Positions 1 to 7,697 of a stretch of 64,000 nt of DNA are shown here, in pieces. The stretch lies in assembly GCF_003762905.1 (NCBI RefSeq), contig NZ_RJKS01000002.1:356039-420038 (forward strand), read 5' to 3'. Source of the DNA: Curtobacterium sp. ZW137. GTDB lineage: Bacteria > Actinomycetota > Actinomycetes > Actinomycetales > Microbacteriaceae. The position numbers and the translations under genes are program-made. Below the pieces are notes generated by a model, which saw only the letters and a list, made by a program, of their open reading frames with translations, did no database searches and was not told the origin of the DNA. Within the stretch, counting starts at the first letter, position 1; each line of letters starts with the position of its first letter.

Positions 1-318
1 GAGCTGCTCGAGTTCGTCGCCGCCGCGGCCCTTGAGGTTGTCTGCGGAGAGCAGGTAGAGCGTGACGACCTGGACGCCGAGGTCGTCGCACCAGGACAGG
101 AACTCGGGGATCTTCGCCGCGCCGGCCCGGTGGCCGTGCGCCGCGGTCTCGAGCCCGAGCTGCTTCGCCCAGCGACGGTTCCCGTCGACGATCATCGCGA
201 CGTGCTTCGGCTTCGGTGCGTCCTCGATCTGGCGACGGATGCGCTGCTGGTACGCGCGGTAGAGGATCCCGCGTCCCGCCCAACCCAGCTTGCCCGTCAC
301 GCGACGAGCGTAGTGCAC
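1..318 (-). CDS. uppS: Isoprenyl (polyprenyl) diphosphate synthase UppS, N-terminal part
   Basis: Cis-prenyltransferase that makes the undecaprenyl/decaprenyl carrier lipid for cell-wall synthesis. Only about 106 N-terminal residues are in the window; the gene runs off the left edge. The family signature DGNRRWA is at residues 45-51, with the catalytic Asp first, and is followed by a GHRAG stretch and the SADN strand seen in this family. GTG at 318 is chosen; an in-frame GTG at 300 is an alternative start. It is divergent from the hemolysin III gene, with about 57 bp between them. The family assignment is firm; the exact chain length of the product cannot be told. Confidence 0.9.
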   Translation of the reverse strand, partial: MHYARRVTGKLGWAGRGILYRAYQQRIRRQIEDAPKPKHVAMIVDGNRRWAKQLGLETAAHGHRAGAAKIPEFLSWCDDLGVQVVTLYLLSADNLKGRGGDELEQL

Positions 319-363
319 CGGACCTCGGTGCGGACTCCCAGCCGTCGGTCTGCCGGCCCTCCG

Positions 364-369
364 TATCGT
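364..369 (+). promoter_or_regulatory. -10 box, probable leaderless promoter of trhA
   Basis: TATCGT ends 6 nt before the ATG at 376, so transcription would start at or next to the start codon. There is no convincing -35. The same spacing is seen at several other genes in the window. Confidence 0.5.
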
Positions 370-375
370 CGGAGC

Positions 376-1080
376 ATGCAGCAGGACCTGGACACCGGAA
401 CCCTCCCCCACGTCCCGTTCACGGAAGAAGCGGCGACCGCCGTCGACGAACGGCCCGCCTGGCGTGGGTGGATCCACCTCGGCACGTTCCCGTTCGCCGT
501 CGCGATGGGGATCGTCCTGGTCACCCTCGCCGCCTCACCCGCCGCGAAGGCCGGTTCAGCGGTGTTCATGGCGACGTCGCTGATCATGTTCGGCGTCTCC
601 GCGACCTACCACCGCTTCCCCTGGGGGCCGGTCGTCAAGCGCGTCCTGAAGCGCATCGACCACACGAACATCTTCCTGCTCATCGCGGGGACGTACACGC
701 CCGTCGCGGTGTGTGCGCTGCCGCACACGCTGATGCTCGTGGTGCTGTGGGTGATGTGGGGCGGCGCGCTCCTCGGCATCGCCTTCCGGGTCTTCTGGAT
801 CGGCGCGCCCCGGTGGCTCTACGTGCCGCTGTACCTCGCGCTCGGATGCGCGGCACTCGGGATCCTGCCGCAGCTCTTCGCCGCGAGCGTCCCGATGACG
901 GTCCTGGTCCTGTCCGGTGGACTCGCGTACGTCGTGGGTGCGCTGGTCTACGGGTTCAAGCGACCGAACCCCTCGCCGACGTTCTTCGGCTTCCACGAGG
1001 TCTTCCACGCACTCACCGTCGCCGCCTTCGCGGCGCAGTGGGCGGGCATCCTGTTGGTGGCGCTGCACCCGGTGCGTTGA
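376..1080 (+). CDS. trhA: Hemolysin III family membrane protein (TrhA/YqfA-like)
   Basis: A 234-residue integral membrane protein with about seven transmembrane segments. The PAQR/hemolysin III hallmarks are visible: SATYHR in the second helix region, DHTNIFLLIAGTYTP in the middle, and FHEVFH near the C terminus. The conserved His and Asp residues of these motifs are the presumed metal site. Members are linked to membrane lipid and energy homeostasis (family knowledge); the substrate is not known here. The open frame extends far upstream, but ATG 376 is preferred because the protein then begins as other family members do and a -10 box sits 6 nt upstream. Confidence 0.88.
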   Translation: MQQDLDTGTLPHVPFTEEAATAVDERPAWRGWIHLGTFPFAVAMGIVLVTLAASPAAKAGSAVFMATSLIMFGVSATYHRFPWGPVVKRVLKRIDHTNIFLLIAGTYTPVAVCALPHTLMLVVLWVMWGGALLGIAFRVFWIGAPRWLYVPLYLALGCAALGILPQLFAASVPMTVLVLSGGLAYVVGALVYGFKRPNPSPTFFGFHEVFHALTVAAFAAQWAGILLVALHPVR

Positions 1081-1140
1081 CGCTCGGCCCCGGTTCGCCC
1101 GGCGGCGCACCACGCGCGTTCCTTCCCATGACGCCCGCAC

Positions 1141-1311
1141 TGGGAAGTCGAATCGCGCGTACGAGGTGGAAAGAAAGCACCCCCTACGCGCGATTCCACT
1201 CCCTACGCGCGATTCCGCTCACCACGCGCGGGTCGACCCACCACGCGGGGGTCGACCCACCACGCGGGATTCCACCCACCACGCGCGGGCCGACCCACCA
1301 CGCGCGAGTGA
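1141..1311. repeat. Composite intergenic repeat, copy 1 (inverted and degenerate)
   Basis: The gap between trhA and the small membrane protein holds repeated TACGCGCGATTC units (1184-1196 and 1203-1215), then several degenerate units of the form CACCACGCGCGGGTCGACC. The A/G-rich core GGTGGAAAGAAAGCACC at 1166-1182 is the reverse-complement style of the GGTTCTTTCGACC core in the copies near 30.1 and 32.0 kb. This copy is therefore inverted relative to them. I see no coding signal in it. Confidence 0.75.
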
Positions 1312-1323
1312 GCGCACCGACAG

Positions 1324-1371
1324 GGCGGACGGGAGGCCCGTGGCGGGACCGCCACGGGCCTCCCGTCCGCC
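1324..1371 (-). terminator. Long palindromic terminator (shared family), behind the mca operon
   Basis: A perfect 22-bp stem with a GGAC tetraloop lies 12 nt after the stop of the minus-strand gene ending at 1384. It carries the GACGGGAGGC core shared with five other palindromes in this window. There is no T tract. Confidence 0.8.
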
Positions 1372-1383
1372 GATGGGTCGCGT

Positions 1384-1662
1384 CTACCCGCGTTCCGTGT
1401 CGTCGCCGACGTCGGTACGGCCCGGCTCGTCCGTGGGGACGGTCTCGCCACGCGCCTCGGCTTCCAGGCGCTCCCGGATCTCGGCGCGGTAGCGGGTCCG
1501 TCGGATGCGGCGGGTCATGTCGATGACGAGCAGGATCGTCACGACGGCGACGAGGGCGATCGCGATGAACCCGACGACGCCCGGTGTGACGTCCACGTCC
1601 GGGACGGTCGAGGTCGGGCTGGGGCTCGGGGTGGCGGCGAGTACTGCCGCGATGGTGCTCAC
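1384..1662 (-). CDS. Small single-pass membrane protein, unknown function
   Basis: A 92-residue protein with a Pro/Ser/Thr-rich N terminus, one transmembrane helix at about residues 28-48, and then a highly charged cytoplasmic tail (RRIRR, followed by an acidic end). The GTG start at 1662 overlaps the TGA of mca by four bases (GTGA), so translation is probably coupled to mca. I do not recognise a named family. Its place directly behind mca suggests a conserved partner, but no function can be inferred. Confidence 0.75.
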   Translation of the reverse strand: MSTIAAVLAATPSPSPTSTVPDVDVTPGVVGFIAIALVAVVTILLVIDMTRRIRRTRYRAEIRERLEAEARGETVPTDEPGRTDVGDDTERG

Positions 1663-2561
1663 GCGTTGACGTCCTGTTCCGGTGGGATCCCCGCGAAGAG
1701 GTCGGACTCCGGCAGGTCGGTGGGCACACGTGCCTCCACCAGCTGGTAGTCCTCGGTCGGCCACACCGTCGCGAGGAGGTCGTTCGGCCAGTAGAAGAAG
1801 GGGCTGTCGGGCGGCACCTGGGACGCGTGCGCACGGAGCGCTGCGTCCCGGGCGTCGAAGTACTCGTGCACGTCCACGTGCGTCGTCGCGAGGTCCGGGC
1901 GGTCCGCGAAGCGCTCCACCCACTCGCCGAGCTGCGGGACCAGGGGGCTGTCCGGGTCGCGTTCCTTCAGGGCCTCGTAGAAGGCGGTGAAGCGGCGCGG
2001 GTTCATGGTGCGCTCGTAGTACAGCTTCGAGATCGCCCAGGGTTCCCCGGCGTCCGGGTACTTGTCCGGGTCGGCGGCGTCGCGCCAGGCGGCCACCGAG
2101 ACCTCGTGCGTGCGGATGTGATCCGGGTGCGGGTAGCCACCGTTCTCGTCGTACGTGACCAGCACGTGCGGGCGGAACCGGCGGACCACGCGGACCAGTG
2201 CCTCGGTCGAGAACTCGAGCGGGACGGTCGAGAACGTGCCCGGGCGGACGGTCTCGCCCTTCTCCGCGTCCGGCAGGCCGGAGTCGTGGTACCCGAGCCA
2301 GAGGTGGTCGATCCCGAGCGCCGCCTGTGCCGCCGCCATCTCCCCGCGGCGGAAGCCCGCCATGTCGCGGTGCGCACGACTGGTCGCGGGTTCGCCGAGC
2401 TGGTCGTTGAGGATGTCGCCGGCTTCGCCGCCGGTGCAGGAGACGACCAGGACGTCGTCGCCCGCGGCCGCGTACTTCGCCGCGGTGGCCGCTCCCTTGC
2501 TCGACTCGTCGTCGGGATGGGCGTGGACGGCCATCAGACGGTGTGGCACGGGGATCCTCAC
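1659..2561 (-). CDS. mca: Mycothiol S-conjugate amidase Mca
   Basis: A zinc amidase of the LmbE/PIG-L fold that cleaves mycothiol S-conjugates during detoxification, giving a mercapturic acid and GlcN-Ins. AHPDDES at residues 14-20 and HPDH at 145-148 supply the metal and catalytic residues. The opening MAVHAHPDDESSKGA and the GYHDSG segment look like Mca rather than MshB. The length (300 aa) fits. GTG 2561 is chosen because family members begin a few residues before LMAVHAHPDD; ATG 2534 is possible. It implies a mycothiol-producing actinobacterium. It is divergent from the DUF4307 gene. Confidence 0.9.
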   Translation of the reverse strand: MRIPVPHRLMAVHAHPDDESSKGAATAAKYAAAGDDVLVVSCTGGEAGDILNDQLGEPATSRAHRDMAGFRRGEMAAAQAALGIDHLWLGYHDSGLPDAEKGETVRPGTFSTVPLEFSTEALVRVVRRFRPHVLVTYDENGGYPHPDHIRTHEVSVAAWRDAADPDKYPDAGEPWAISKLYYERTMNPRRFTAFYEALKERDPDSPLVPQLGEWVERFADRPDLATTHVDVHEYFDARDAALRAHASQVPPDSPFFYWPNDLLATVWPTEDYQLVEARVPTDLPESDLFAGIPPEQDVNA

Positions 2562-2642
2562 GGTTCTCGATCGGGGACGCGGGTGATCCACGGAGACCGT
2601 GAACTACCCTGGGATCAGGATAATCACCCCGGGAGCCCCGAA

Positions 2643-3074
2643 CTGTCCGAACAGCACAACCCGAGCACCACACGAACCACCGCAGCCGCCCTGGACGACC
2701 GCTACGGGCGGACCGCCGGCCGCACCCGCCGGACCCGGACGATCGCGATCGCCGCGGCCGCCGCGATCGTCGTCGTGTTCGGCGCCTGGGTGATCTGGGC
2801 GGGCCCCGGCCAGACCTCGCACGGCATCGACAGCGACGACGTGGGCTACGAGATCCTCTCGGCACACCGCGCGGTCGTGCACTCGCAGGTGTCGGTCGAC
2901 CCGGGCACCGAGATGGACTGCGCCATCCAGGTGCTCGACAAGTCGTACACGATCGTCGGCTGGAAGGTCGTCTCGCTCCCCGCGGTGACCGAGCGCACCC
3001 GGTCCATCTCGACCGAGGTGAACACCACGACACGCGGCGTGACCGGCTTGATCCACACCTGCTGGGTTCCCTAG
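2643..3074 (+). CDS. DUF4307 membrane protein
   Basis: A 143-residue protein with the LDDRYGR motif at residues 17-23, a transmembrane helix at about 33-53, and an extracytoplasmic domain with two Cys residues near positions 99 and 139. This matches the actinobacterial DUF4307 family, whose function is unknown. No ATG, GTG or TTG gives a sensible start. CTG 2643 lies 7 nt after a GGGAG ribosome binding site at 2631-2635 and is my choice. An in-frame GTG at 2583 would sit upstream of the likely -10 (GATAAT, 2619-2624). Confidence 0.72.
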   Translation: MSEQHNPSTTRTTAAALDDRYGRTAGRTRRTRTIAIAAAAAIVVVFGAWVIWAGPGQTSHGIDSDDVGYEILSAHRAVVHSQVSVDPGTEMDCAIQVLDKSYTIVGWKVVSLPAVTERTRSISTEVNTTTRGVTGLIHTCWVP

Positions 3075-3091
3075 ACTGCCGTGATTCGCCT

Positions 3092-3126
3092 GACGAGACC
3101 GACCGCTCCGGTCGGTCTCGTTCTTT
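3092..3126 (+). terminator. Intrinsic terminator of the DUF4307 gene
   Basis: A perfect 12-bp stem (ACGAGACCGACC and its complement) with loop GCTCC is followed by TCTTTC. It starts 17 nt after the DUF4307 stop and ends just before greA. Confidence 0.85.
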
Positions 3127-3148
3127 CATGGCCGAAGGGATGACTTCC

Positions 3149-3637
3149 ATGAGCAACGACACGCAGGCCATCTGGCTCACGCAAGAGGCACACGACCGTC
3201 TCACCGCTGAGCTCGAGGAGCTGAGCGGCGAAGGCCGTGCCGAGATCGCCCGCCGCATCGAAGCCGCGCGCGAAGAAGGCGACCTCAAGGAGAACGGCGG
3301 CTACCACGCAGCCAAGGACGAGCAGGGCAAGATCGAGGCGCGCATCCGCGTCCTCACCGAGCTCCTCAAGCACGCCACGGTGAGCGAAGCCGAGTTCGAC
3401 GGCACCGTCGAACCCGGCACCGTCGTGACCGCGACGATCGCCGGCGACCCGTCGACGTTCCTCGTCGGCAGCCGCGAGATCGTGGCCGAAGGCTCGGACC
3501 TGACCGTCTACAGCCCGGTCAGCCCGGTGGGTGCCGCGATCGTCGGTCTCCGTGCCGGTGACACCGCGACGTACACCGCGCCGAACGGCAAGGAGATCAC
3601 CGTCGAGGTGACGGACGTCGAGCGCTACGAGCCGTAG
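3149..3637 (+). CDS. greA: Transcription elongation factor GreA
   Basis: Rescues backtracked RNA polymerase by stimulating transcript cleavage. The 162-residue protein has the expected N-terminal coiled coil with the acidic tip segment (EEGDLKENGGYHAAKDEQG) and a C-terminal FKBP-like domain ending in the GKEITVEV strand. ATG 3149 is favoured over ATG 3128 and 3140: it follows GAAGGG at a 9-nt spacing and gives the usual MSN..WLTQEAHDRL beginning. It is a single gene between two terminators. Confidence 0.95.
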   Translation: MSNDTQAIWLTQEAHDRLTAELEELSGEGRAEIARRIEAAREEGDLKENGGYHAAKDEQGKIEARIRVLTELLKHATVSEAEFDGTVEPGTVVTATIAGDPSTFLVGSREIVAEGSDLTVYSPVSPVGAAIVGLRAGDTATYTAPNGKEITVEVTDVERYEP

Positions 3638-3654
3638 GGCCCGCACCCCGCACC

Positions 3655-3694
3655 GACAGGAGGCCCGTGGCGGGATCGCCACGGGCCTCCTGTC
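3655..3694. terminator. Palindromic terminator (shared family) between greA and ilvA
   Basis: An 18-bp perfect stem with loop GGAT lies between two convergent genes, 17 nt after greA and 23 nt after ilvA, so it can serve both. The core GACAGGAGGCCCGTGG is a variant of the family core. There is no T tract. Confidence 0.8.
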
Positions 3695-3717
3695 CGTCGT
3701 CGGGAGAGCCGACCGCC

Positions 3718-4962
3718 TCAGTGCAGCAGCTGCTCCGGGCGGAAGCCCGCCTCGTGGAGCCGCTGGATGACCTCTTCGGCGTGCTCGGGGCCGCGGGCTT
3801 CGATCGAGAGGTCCAGGGCGACCTCGCTGATCACGAGCCCCTGGCCGTGGCGGGTGTGCAGGACCTCCACCACGTTCGCGCCGGCGTCGGAGATGACCTG
3901 GGAGACCCGGGCGAGCTGCCCCGGGCGGTCCGGCAGCATGATCCGGATGCCGATGTAGCGCGACGCGGCGACGAGCCCGCGCGTGATGACCCGCTCCATC
4001 ATGAGCGGGTCGATGTTGCCGCCGCTGAGGAGCACCACCGTGCGCCCGGTGTCCCGCACCGCGCCGGCCATGATCGCCGCGACGCCCACCGCACCGGCGG
4101 CTTCGACCACGAGCTTCGCGCGCTCGAGGAGGACCAGGAGCGCCCGGGCGGTGTCGTCGTCGGAGACCGTGACGATCTCGTCCACGAGGTCGCGGATGAT
4201 CGGGAAGTTCAGTTCGCCGGGGCGGGCGACCGCGATGCCGTCGGCGATGGTCGGGCTCGTGGTGATCGTGACCGGTTCGCCGGCGTCGAGCGAGTCCGGG
4301 TACGACGCTGCGTTCTCGGCCTGCACACCGATGACCCGGATCGGCCGCCCGAGACGCTCGGCGAGGCCCTTCACGGCGATCGCGATGCCGGAGATCACAC
4401 CGCCGCCGCCGATCGGCACGACGACCGTGTCGACGTCGGGGACCTGGTCGACGATCTCGAGGCCGAGCGTGCCCTGCCCGGCGATCACGTCGGGGTGGTC
4501 GAACGGCGGGATGAACACGGCGCCGGTCCGGGCCGCGAAGTCCTTGGCGGCCGACAGCGCTTCTTCGACGGAGTGCCCGCGGAGCACGACCTCGGCGCCG
4601 TAGTGCCGGGTGGCCTGCAGCTTCGGCAGCGCCACCCCGACCGGCGTGAAGATCGTCGCCGGGATGCCGAGCTCCCGAGCGGCGAGGGCGACGCCCTGCG
4701 CGTGGTTGCCCGCGCTCGCGGCGACGACGCCCTTCGCGCGCTGCTCGGCGGTCAGGGCGGAGAGCCGGTTGTAGGCGCCCCGGACCTTGTACGCACCGGT
4801 GCGCTGCAGGTTCTCGCACTTCAGGTGCACCGGGGAACCGAGGACCTCGGCGAGGAACTGCGAGGTCTCCATCGGGGTGACCCGAGCCACGCCCGCAATC
4901 GTCACGCGCGCCCGCTCGATGTCGTCGATGGTCGGGATCGTCGGCGCAGTGGTGTCGGTCAC
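3718..4962 (-). CDS. ilvA: Threonine ammonia-lyase
   Basis: A PLP enzyme that deaminates threonine to 2-oxobutanoate, the first step of isoleucine synthesis or of threonine breakdown. The PLP lysine is K59 in GAYKVRG. SAGNHAQG is at 83-90 and the glycine-rich phosphate loop GGGGVISG at 185-192. The last 80 or so residues form an ACT-like regulatory domain. The length (414 aa) is that of the shorter TdcB-like form with one ACT domain, common in actinobacteria. The gene stands alone, 45 bp after the exporter gene on the same strand. Confidence 0.92.
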   Translation of the reverse strand: MTDTTAPTIPTIDDIERARVTIAGVARVTPMETSQFLAEVLGSPVHLKCENLQRTGAYKVRGAYNRLSALTAEQRAKGVVAASAGNHAQGVALAARELGIPATIFTPVGVALPKLQATRHYGAEVVLRGHSVEEALSAAKDFAARTGAVFIPPFDHPDVIAGQGTLGLEIVDQVPDVDTVVVPIGGGGVISGIAIAVKGLAERLGRPIRVIGVQAENAASYPDSLDAGEPVTITTSPTIADGIAVARPGELNFPIIRDLVDEIVTVSDDDTARALLVLLERAKLVVEAAGAVGVAAIMAGAVRDTGRTVVLLSGGNIDPLMMERVITRGLVAASRYIGIRIMLPDRPGQLARVSQVISDAGANVVEVLHTRHGQGLVISEVALDLSIEARGPEHAEEVIQRLHEAGFRPEQLLH

Positions 4963-5007
4963 GGTCCCATCATCGTCGGTCCGGCCCGTCCTGACGAACC
5001 CGTGACG

Positions 5008-6297
5008 TCAGTTCGTGCTGGCGGTTCCCGGAGCGGCAGCCGGTTCCTTGTCGCTGCCGGGAGCCGGGACGTCGTCACGCGTGGTGTGGCGGCGTCGGCG
5101 CAGCAGCTGCAGCTGCCCGTGCTGCCCGCGCTTCGGTGTCGCTTCGAGGACGTGGTCCGAGTCGAGCCGGCGCCAGCGACCGCTCGCGATCGTGGTGACC
5201 ATCGCGTTCAGTGTGGCGATGAGCGGCACGGCGAAGAACGCGCCGGCGATGCCCGCGAGACCGGACGCCGCGGTGACGCCGAGGACGACCGCGAGCGGGT
5301 GCACCTTGACCGCGTTGCCCATCACGAGCGGCTGGAGGATGTGCCCCTCGATCTGCTGGACCAGCAGGACGACCGCGAGCACGAGGACCGCGGCGACCGG
5401 CCCGTTGAAGATCAGGGCGACGAAGACGGCCAGGAAGCCGGTGACGATCGCACCGACGACGGGGATGAACGCGCCGAGGAACACGAACGCCGCGATCGGG
5501 ATCACGAGCGGCATCCCGCCGAAGAACAGCCCGACGATGAACGCACCGAGGCCGATGCCGACCGCGTCGACGAACGCGACGAAGATCTGCACCCGGATGA
5601 AGCTCGTCAGGGTGATCCAGCCGGCCACGCCGGCACCGTCCACCGCGGCACGGGCCTTCTTCGGGAAGAGCCGGACAGTCCAGCGCCAGACGTTCTTGCC
5701 GTCGACGAGCAGGAAGATCGTCGTGAACAGGATGATGAACAGCGCTTCGAACGCGTGGGTCGCCCCCGAGCCGGCGCTCGCGACGCCGGACAGGATCGAC
5801 GCCGAGTTGTCCTGCAGCCACTTCGTGCCGTCGTCGAGCCACCCGTTGACGTCGCTCTGGGTGATGCCGAGGCCGGAGTTCAGGACGAGGTCGCGGATGT
5901 TCGCGTACTGCGACACCGTGCGGTCACGGAGCGACGGGTACGACGCGATGACCTGGTCGACGACGAGCCACAGCAGCGCACCGATGGCCGCGAGACCGCC
6001 GAGCAGGCTGATCACGATCGCGAGCCACTTCGGCACGTGGTGCCGCTGCATCCAGTTCGAGATCGGCACGAGGAGCGCCGAGACCACGATGCCGACGAGG
6101 AACGGGATCAGGATCTCGCTGAAGATCGTCATCAGCCAGATGAAGAGCGCGATCACGCCGACGACGACGAGCACCCGCCAGGACCACGCGCCGGCGATCC
6201 GGATCCCCGTGGGCACCGACTCCTCGACCACGGGGTCGGGGTGCGACTTCCGCTCCACGACCACTGGTTCGACGACCGTCTTCCTGCCCCATGCCAT
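5008..6297 (-). CDS. AI-2E family (TqsA-like) membrane transporter
   Basis: A 429-residue polytopic protein of the AI-2E/PerM/TqsA family with about eight transmembrane helices. It has an N-terminal pair of helices (WSWRVLVVVGVIALFIWL and following), a central periplasmic helical region, and a C-terminal half with the GxIxPxVVGxxVxVHPLAVVLG-type segment (QQIEGHILQPLVMGNAVKVHP). The family exports autoinducer-2 or small ions and solutes; the substrate here is unknown. ATG 6297 (MAWGRKT) is preferred over longer starts. The charged N and C termini lie outside the membrane part. Confidence 0.85.
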   Translation of the reverse strand: MAWGRKTVVEPVVVERKSHPDPVVEESVPTGIRIAGAWSWRVLVVVGVIALFIWLMTIFSEILIPFLVGIVVSALLVPISNWMQRHHVPKWLAIVISLLGGLAAIGALLWLVVDQVIASYPSLRDRTVSQYANIRDLVLNSGLGITQSDVNGWLDDGTKWLQDNSASILSGVASAGSGATHAFEALFIILFTTIFLLVDGKNVWRWTVRLFPKKARAAVDGAGVAGWITLTSFIRVQIFVAFVDAVGIGLGAFIVGLFFGGMPLVIPIAAFVFLGAFIPVVGAIVTGFLAVFVALIFNGPVAAVLVLAVVLLVQQIEGHILQPLVMGNAVKVHPLAVVLGVTAASGLAGIAGAFFAVPLIATLNAMVTTIASGRWRRLDSDHVLEATPKRGQHGQLQLLRRRRHTTRDDVPAPGSDKEPAAAPGTASTN

Positions 6298-6377
6298 GGC
6301 TGGAGTGTATCTGCGCGGCGGCCGACGTGTTCCAGATGCGGCATATGACCAGAGCGTCGCACGTCGGCGGTGCTCAG

Positions 6378-6383
6378 TAGGGT
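6378..6383 (+). promoter_or_regulatory. -10 box, probable leaderless promoter of the glycosylase gene
   Basis: TAGGGT ends 6 nt before the GTG start at 6390. Confidence 0.45.
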
Positions 6384-6389
6384 CGAGGC

Positions 6390-7697
6390 GTGCCCAGGAC
6401 CACGCTCTCCGCCGCCGAGGCCCGCCGCGTCGCACTCGCCGCGCAGGGATTCGGACGGCCGCCGCTCGACACCGTCCCGACCCGGGGCATCAGCGCCGGG
6501 ATCGGTCGGCTGGGGCTGCTGCAGATCGACTCGGTGAACGTCTTCGAGCGCAGCCACTACCTGCCGCTCTTCGCCCGGCTCGGCGCCTACGACCGGCAGG
6601 CCCTCGACCGCCTCACCCTGACCAAGCGCGGCTCGCACCTGGAGTACTGGGCCCACGAAGCGGCGTTCATCCCGCGCGACGACCTCCGGCTGTTCCGCTG
6701 GAAGATGGACGCGTTCCGGGTGCGTGACGCCGGCCCGACGCGGATCGACGGCGTCACCCGCACCGAGGCGGTCCGGCGCGAGCTGCACGCGCTCCTGGCG
6801 AGCGAGGGCCCGATGCCGGCGAGCGCGGTCGAGCACGAGTCGAACGTCCGGCGCGGTCCCTGGTGGGGCTGGAGCGACGTGAAGCTCGGGCTCGAGCAGA
6901 TGTTCCGCTGGGGCGAAGCGGTGAGCGCCGGCCGGTCCGGGTTCGAGCGCGTGTACGCGCTGCCCGACCAGGTCCTGCCCGCCGGGTTCCTGGACACCGC
7001 ACCGGCACGCCCCGACGCCATCCGCGAACTCGTCGCCCGGGCGTCCCGCGCCCTCGGGGTCGGCACGCGGGCGGACATCGCCGACTACTACCGGCTCCGG
7101 TCGGACGACACCGGCACGGCGATCGCCGAACTGCAGGACGCCGGCGTGCTCCTGCCCGTCCAGGTGGAGGGCTGGCGCGAGCGGGCGTGGATGCATGCCG
7201 AGGCCCGGGTGCCGCGGGCGCTCACGACCGACGCGGTCGTCAGCCCGTTCGACCCGGTCGTGTGGTTCCGGCGGCGGGCCGAGCGGATGTACGGCTTCCA
7301 CTACCGGATCGAGATCTACACACCGGCGCCGAAGCGGGTCTTCGGCTACTACGTGCTCCCGGTGCTGCAGGACGACGCCCTGGTCGGTCGTGTCGACCTC
7401 AAGAGCGACCGGCAGCGCGGGGTCCTCCGCGTGCGGACGGCGTGGGAAGAGCCCGACGCCACGCTCGACCCGGAGCGCCTGGCCGCGACGATCCGCCGGG
7501 CCGCTGCGTGGCAGGGGCTCGACGACATCGAGGTGACCGACCGCGGCACCGCAGCCGCACGGCTCGCCGGAGCGCTGGGCGTCCCGCTCGCGCCCCACGT
7601 CGAGGCGGACGACGCCGACGCGCCCGAACCTGCCGAGGGCGACCCGCTCGAACCGGCCGGGCTCGCGGCACAGGACGCCGCGCAGGACGTCGGCTAG
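6390..7697 (+). CDS. Winged-helix DNA glycosylase of the YcaQ/AlkX (HTH_42) family
   Basis: A 435-residue member of the winged-helix HTH_42 family, whose studied members (Streptomyces AlkZ, E. coli YcaQ/AlkX) unhook interstrand crosslinks or excise alkylated bases. The catalytic-motif region reads LLQIDSVNV, with Q45-I46-D47. The Q-x-D form is the broader-specificity YcaQ/AlkX type, not the Q-x-Q type of AlkZ (family knowledge). The fold-defining SHYLPLFARLG and EYWAHEAAFIP segments follow. The C-terminal 35 residues are an acidic Pro/Glu tail. It ends with a CTAG shared with the convergent htpX stop. The substrate is an inference. Confidence 0.83.
   Translation: MPRTTLSAAEARRVALAAQGFGRPPLDTVPTRGISAGIGRLGLLQIDSVNVFERSHYLPLFARLGAYDRQALDRLTLTKRGSHLEYWAHEAAFIPRDDLRLFRWKMDAFRVRDAGPTRIDGVTRTEAVRRELHALLASEGPMPASAVEHESNVRRGPWWGWSDVKLGLEQMFRWGEAVSAGRSGFERVYALPDQVLPAGFLDTAPARPDAIRELVARASRALGVGTRADIADYYRLRSDDTGTAIAELQDAGVLLPVQVEGWRERAWMHAEARVPRALTTDAVVSPFDPVVWFRRRAERMYGFHYRIEIYTPAPKRVFGYYVLPVLQDDALVGRVDLKSDRQRGVLRVRTAWEEPDATLDPERLAATIRRAAAWQGLDDIEVTDRGTAAARLAGALGVPLAPHVEADDADAPEPAEGDPLEPAGLAAQDAAQDVG

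Noticed and set aside
1141..1320. CRISPR-like appearance of the repeated units
   Set aside because: Units are 18-19 bp, directly abutting, with no spacers of constant length and no cas genes.
1827..3074. Very long plus-strand open frame across the mca gene
   Set aside because: Its first part is the antisense of mca, a clear conserved enzyme. Only the 3' part (DUF4307) has protein-like content, so the gene is called from 2643.
3667..6348. 893-codon plus-strand open frame opposite ilvA and the exporter gene
   Set aside because: It is the antisense of two genes with clear family motifs. High GC keeps the frame open; its composition (Asp/Arg/Gly-rich) is that of a shadow.
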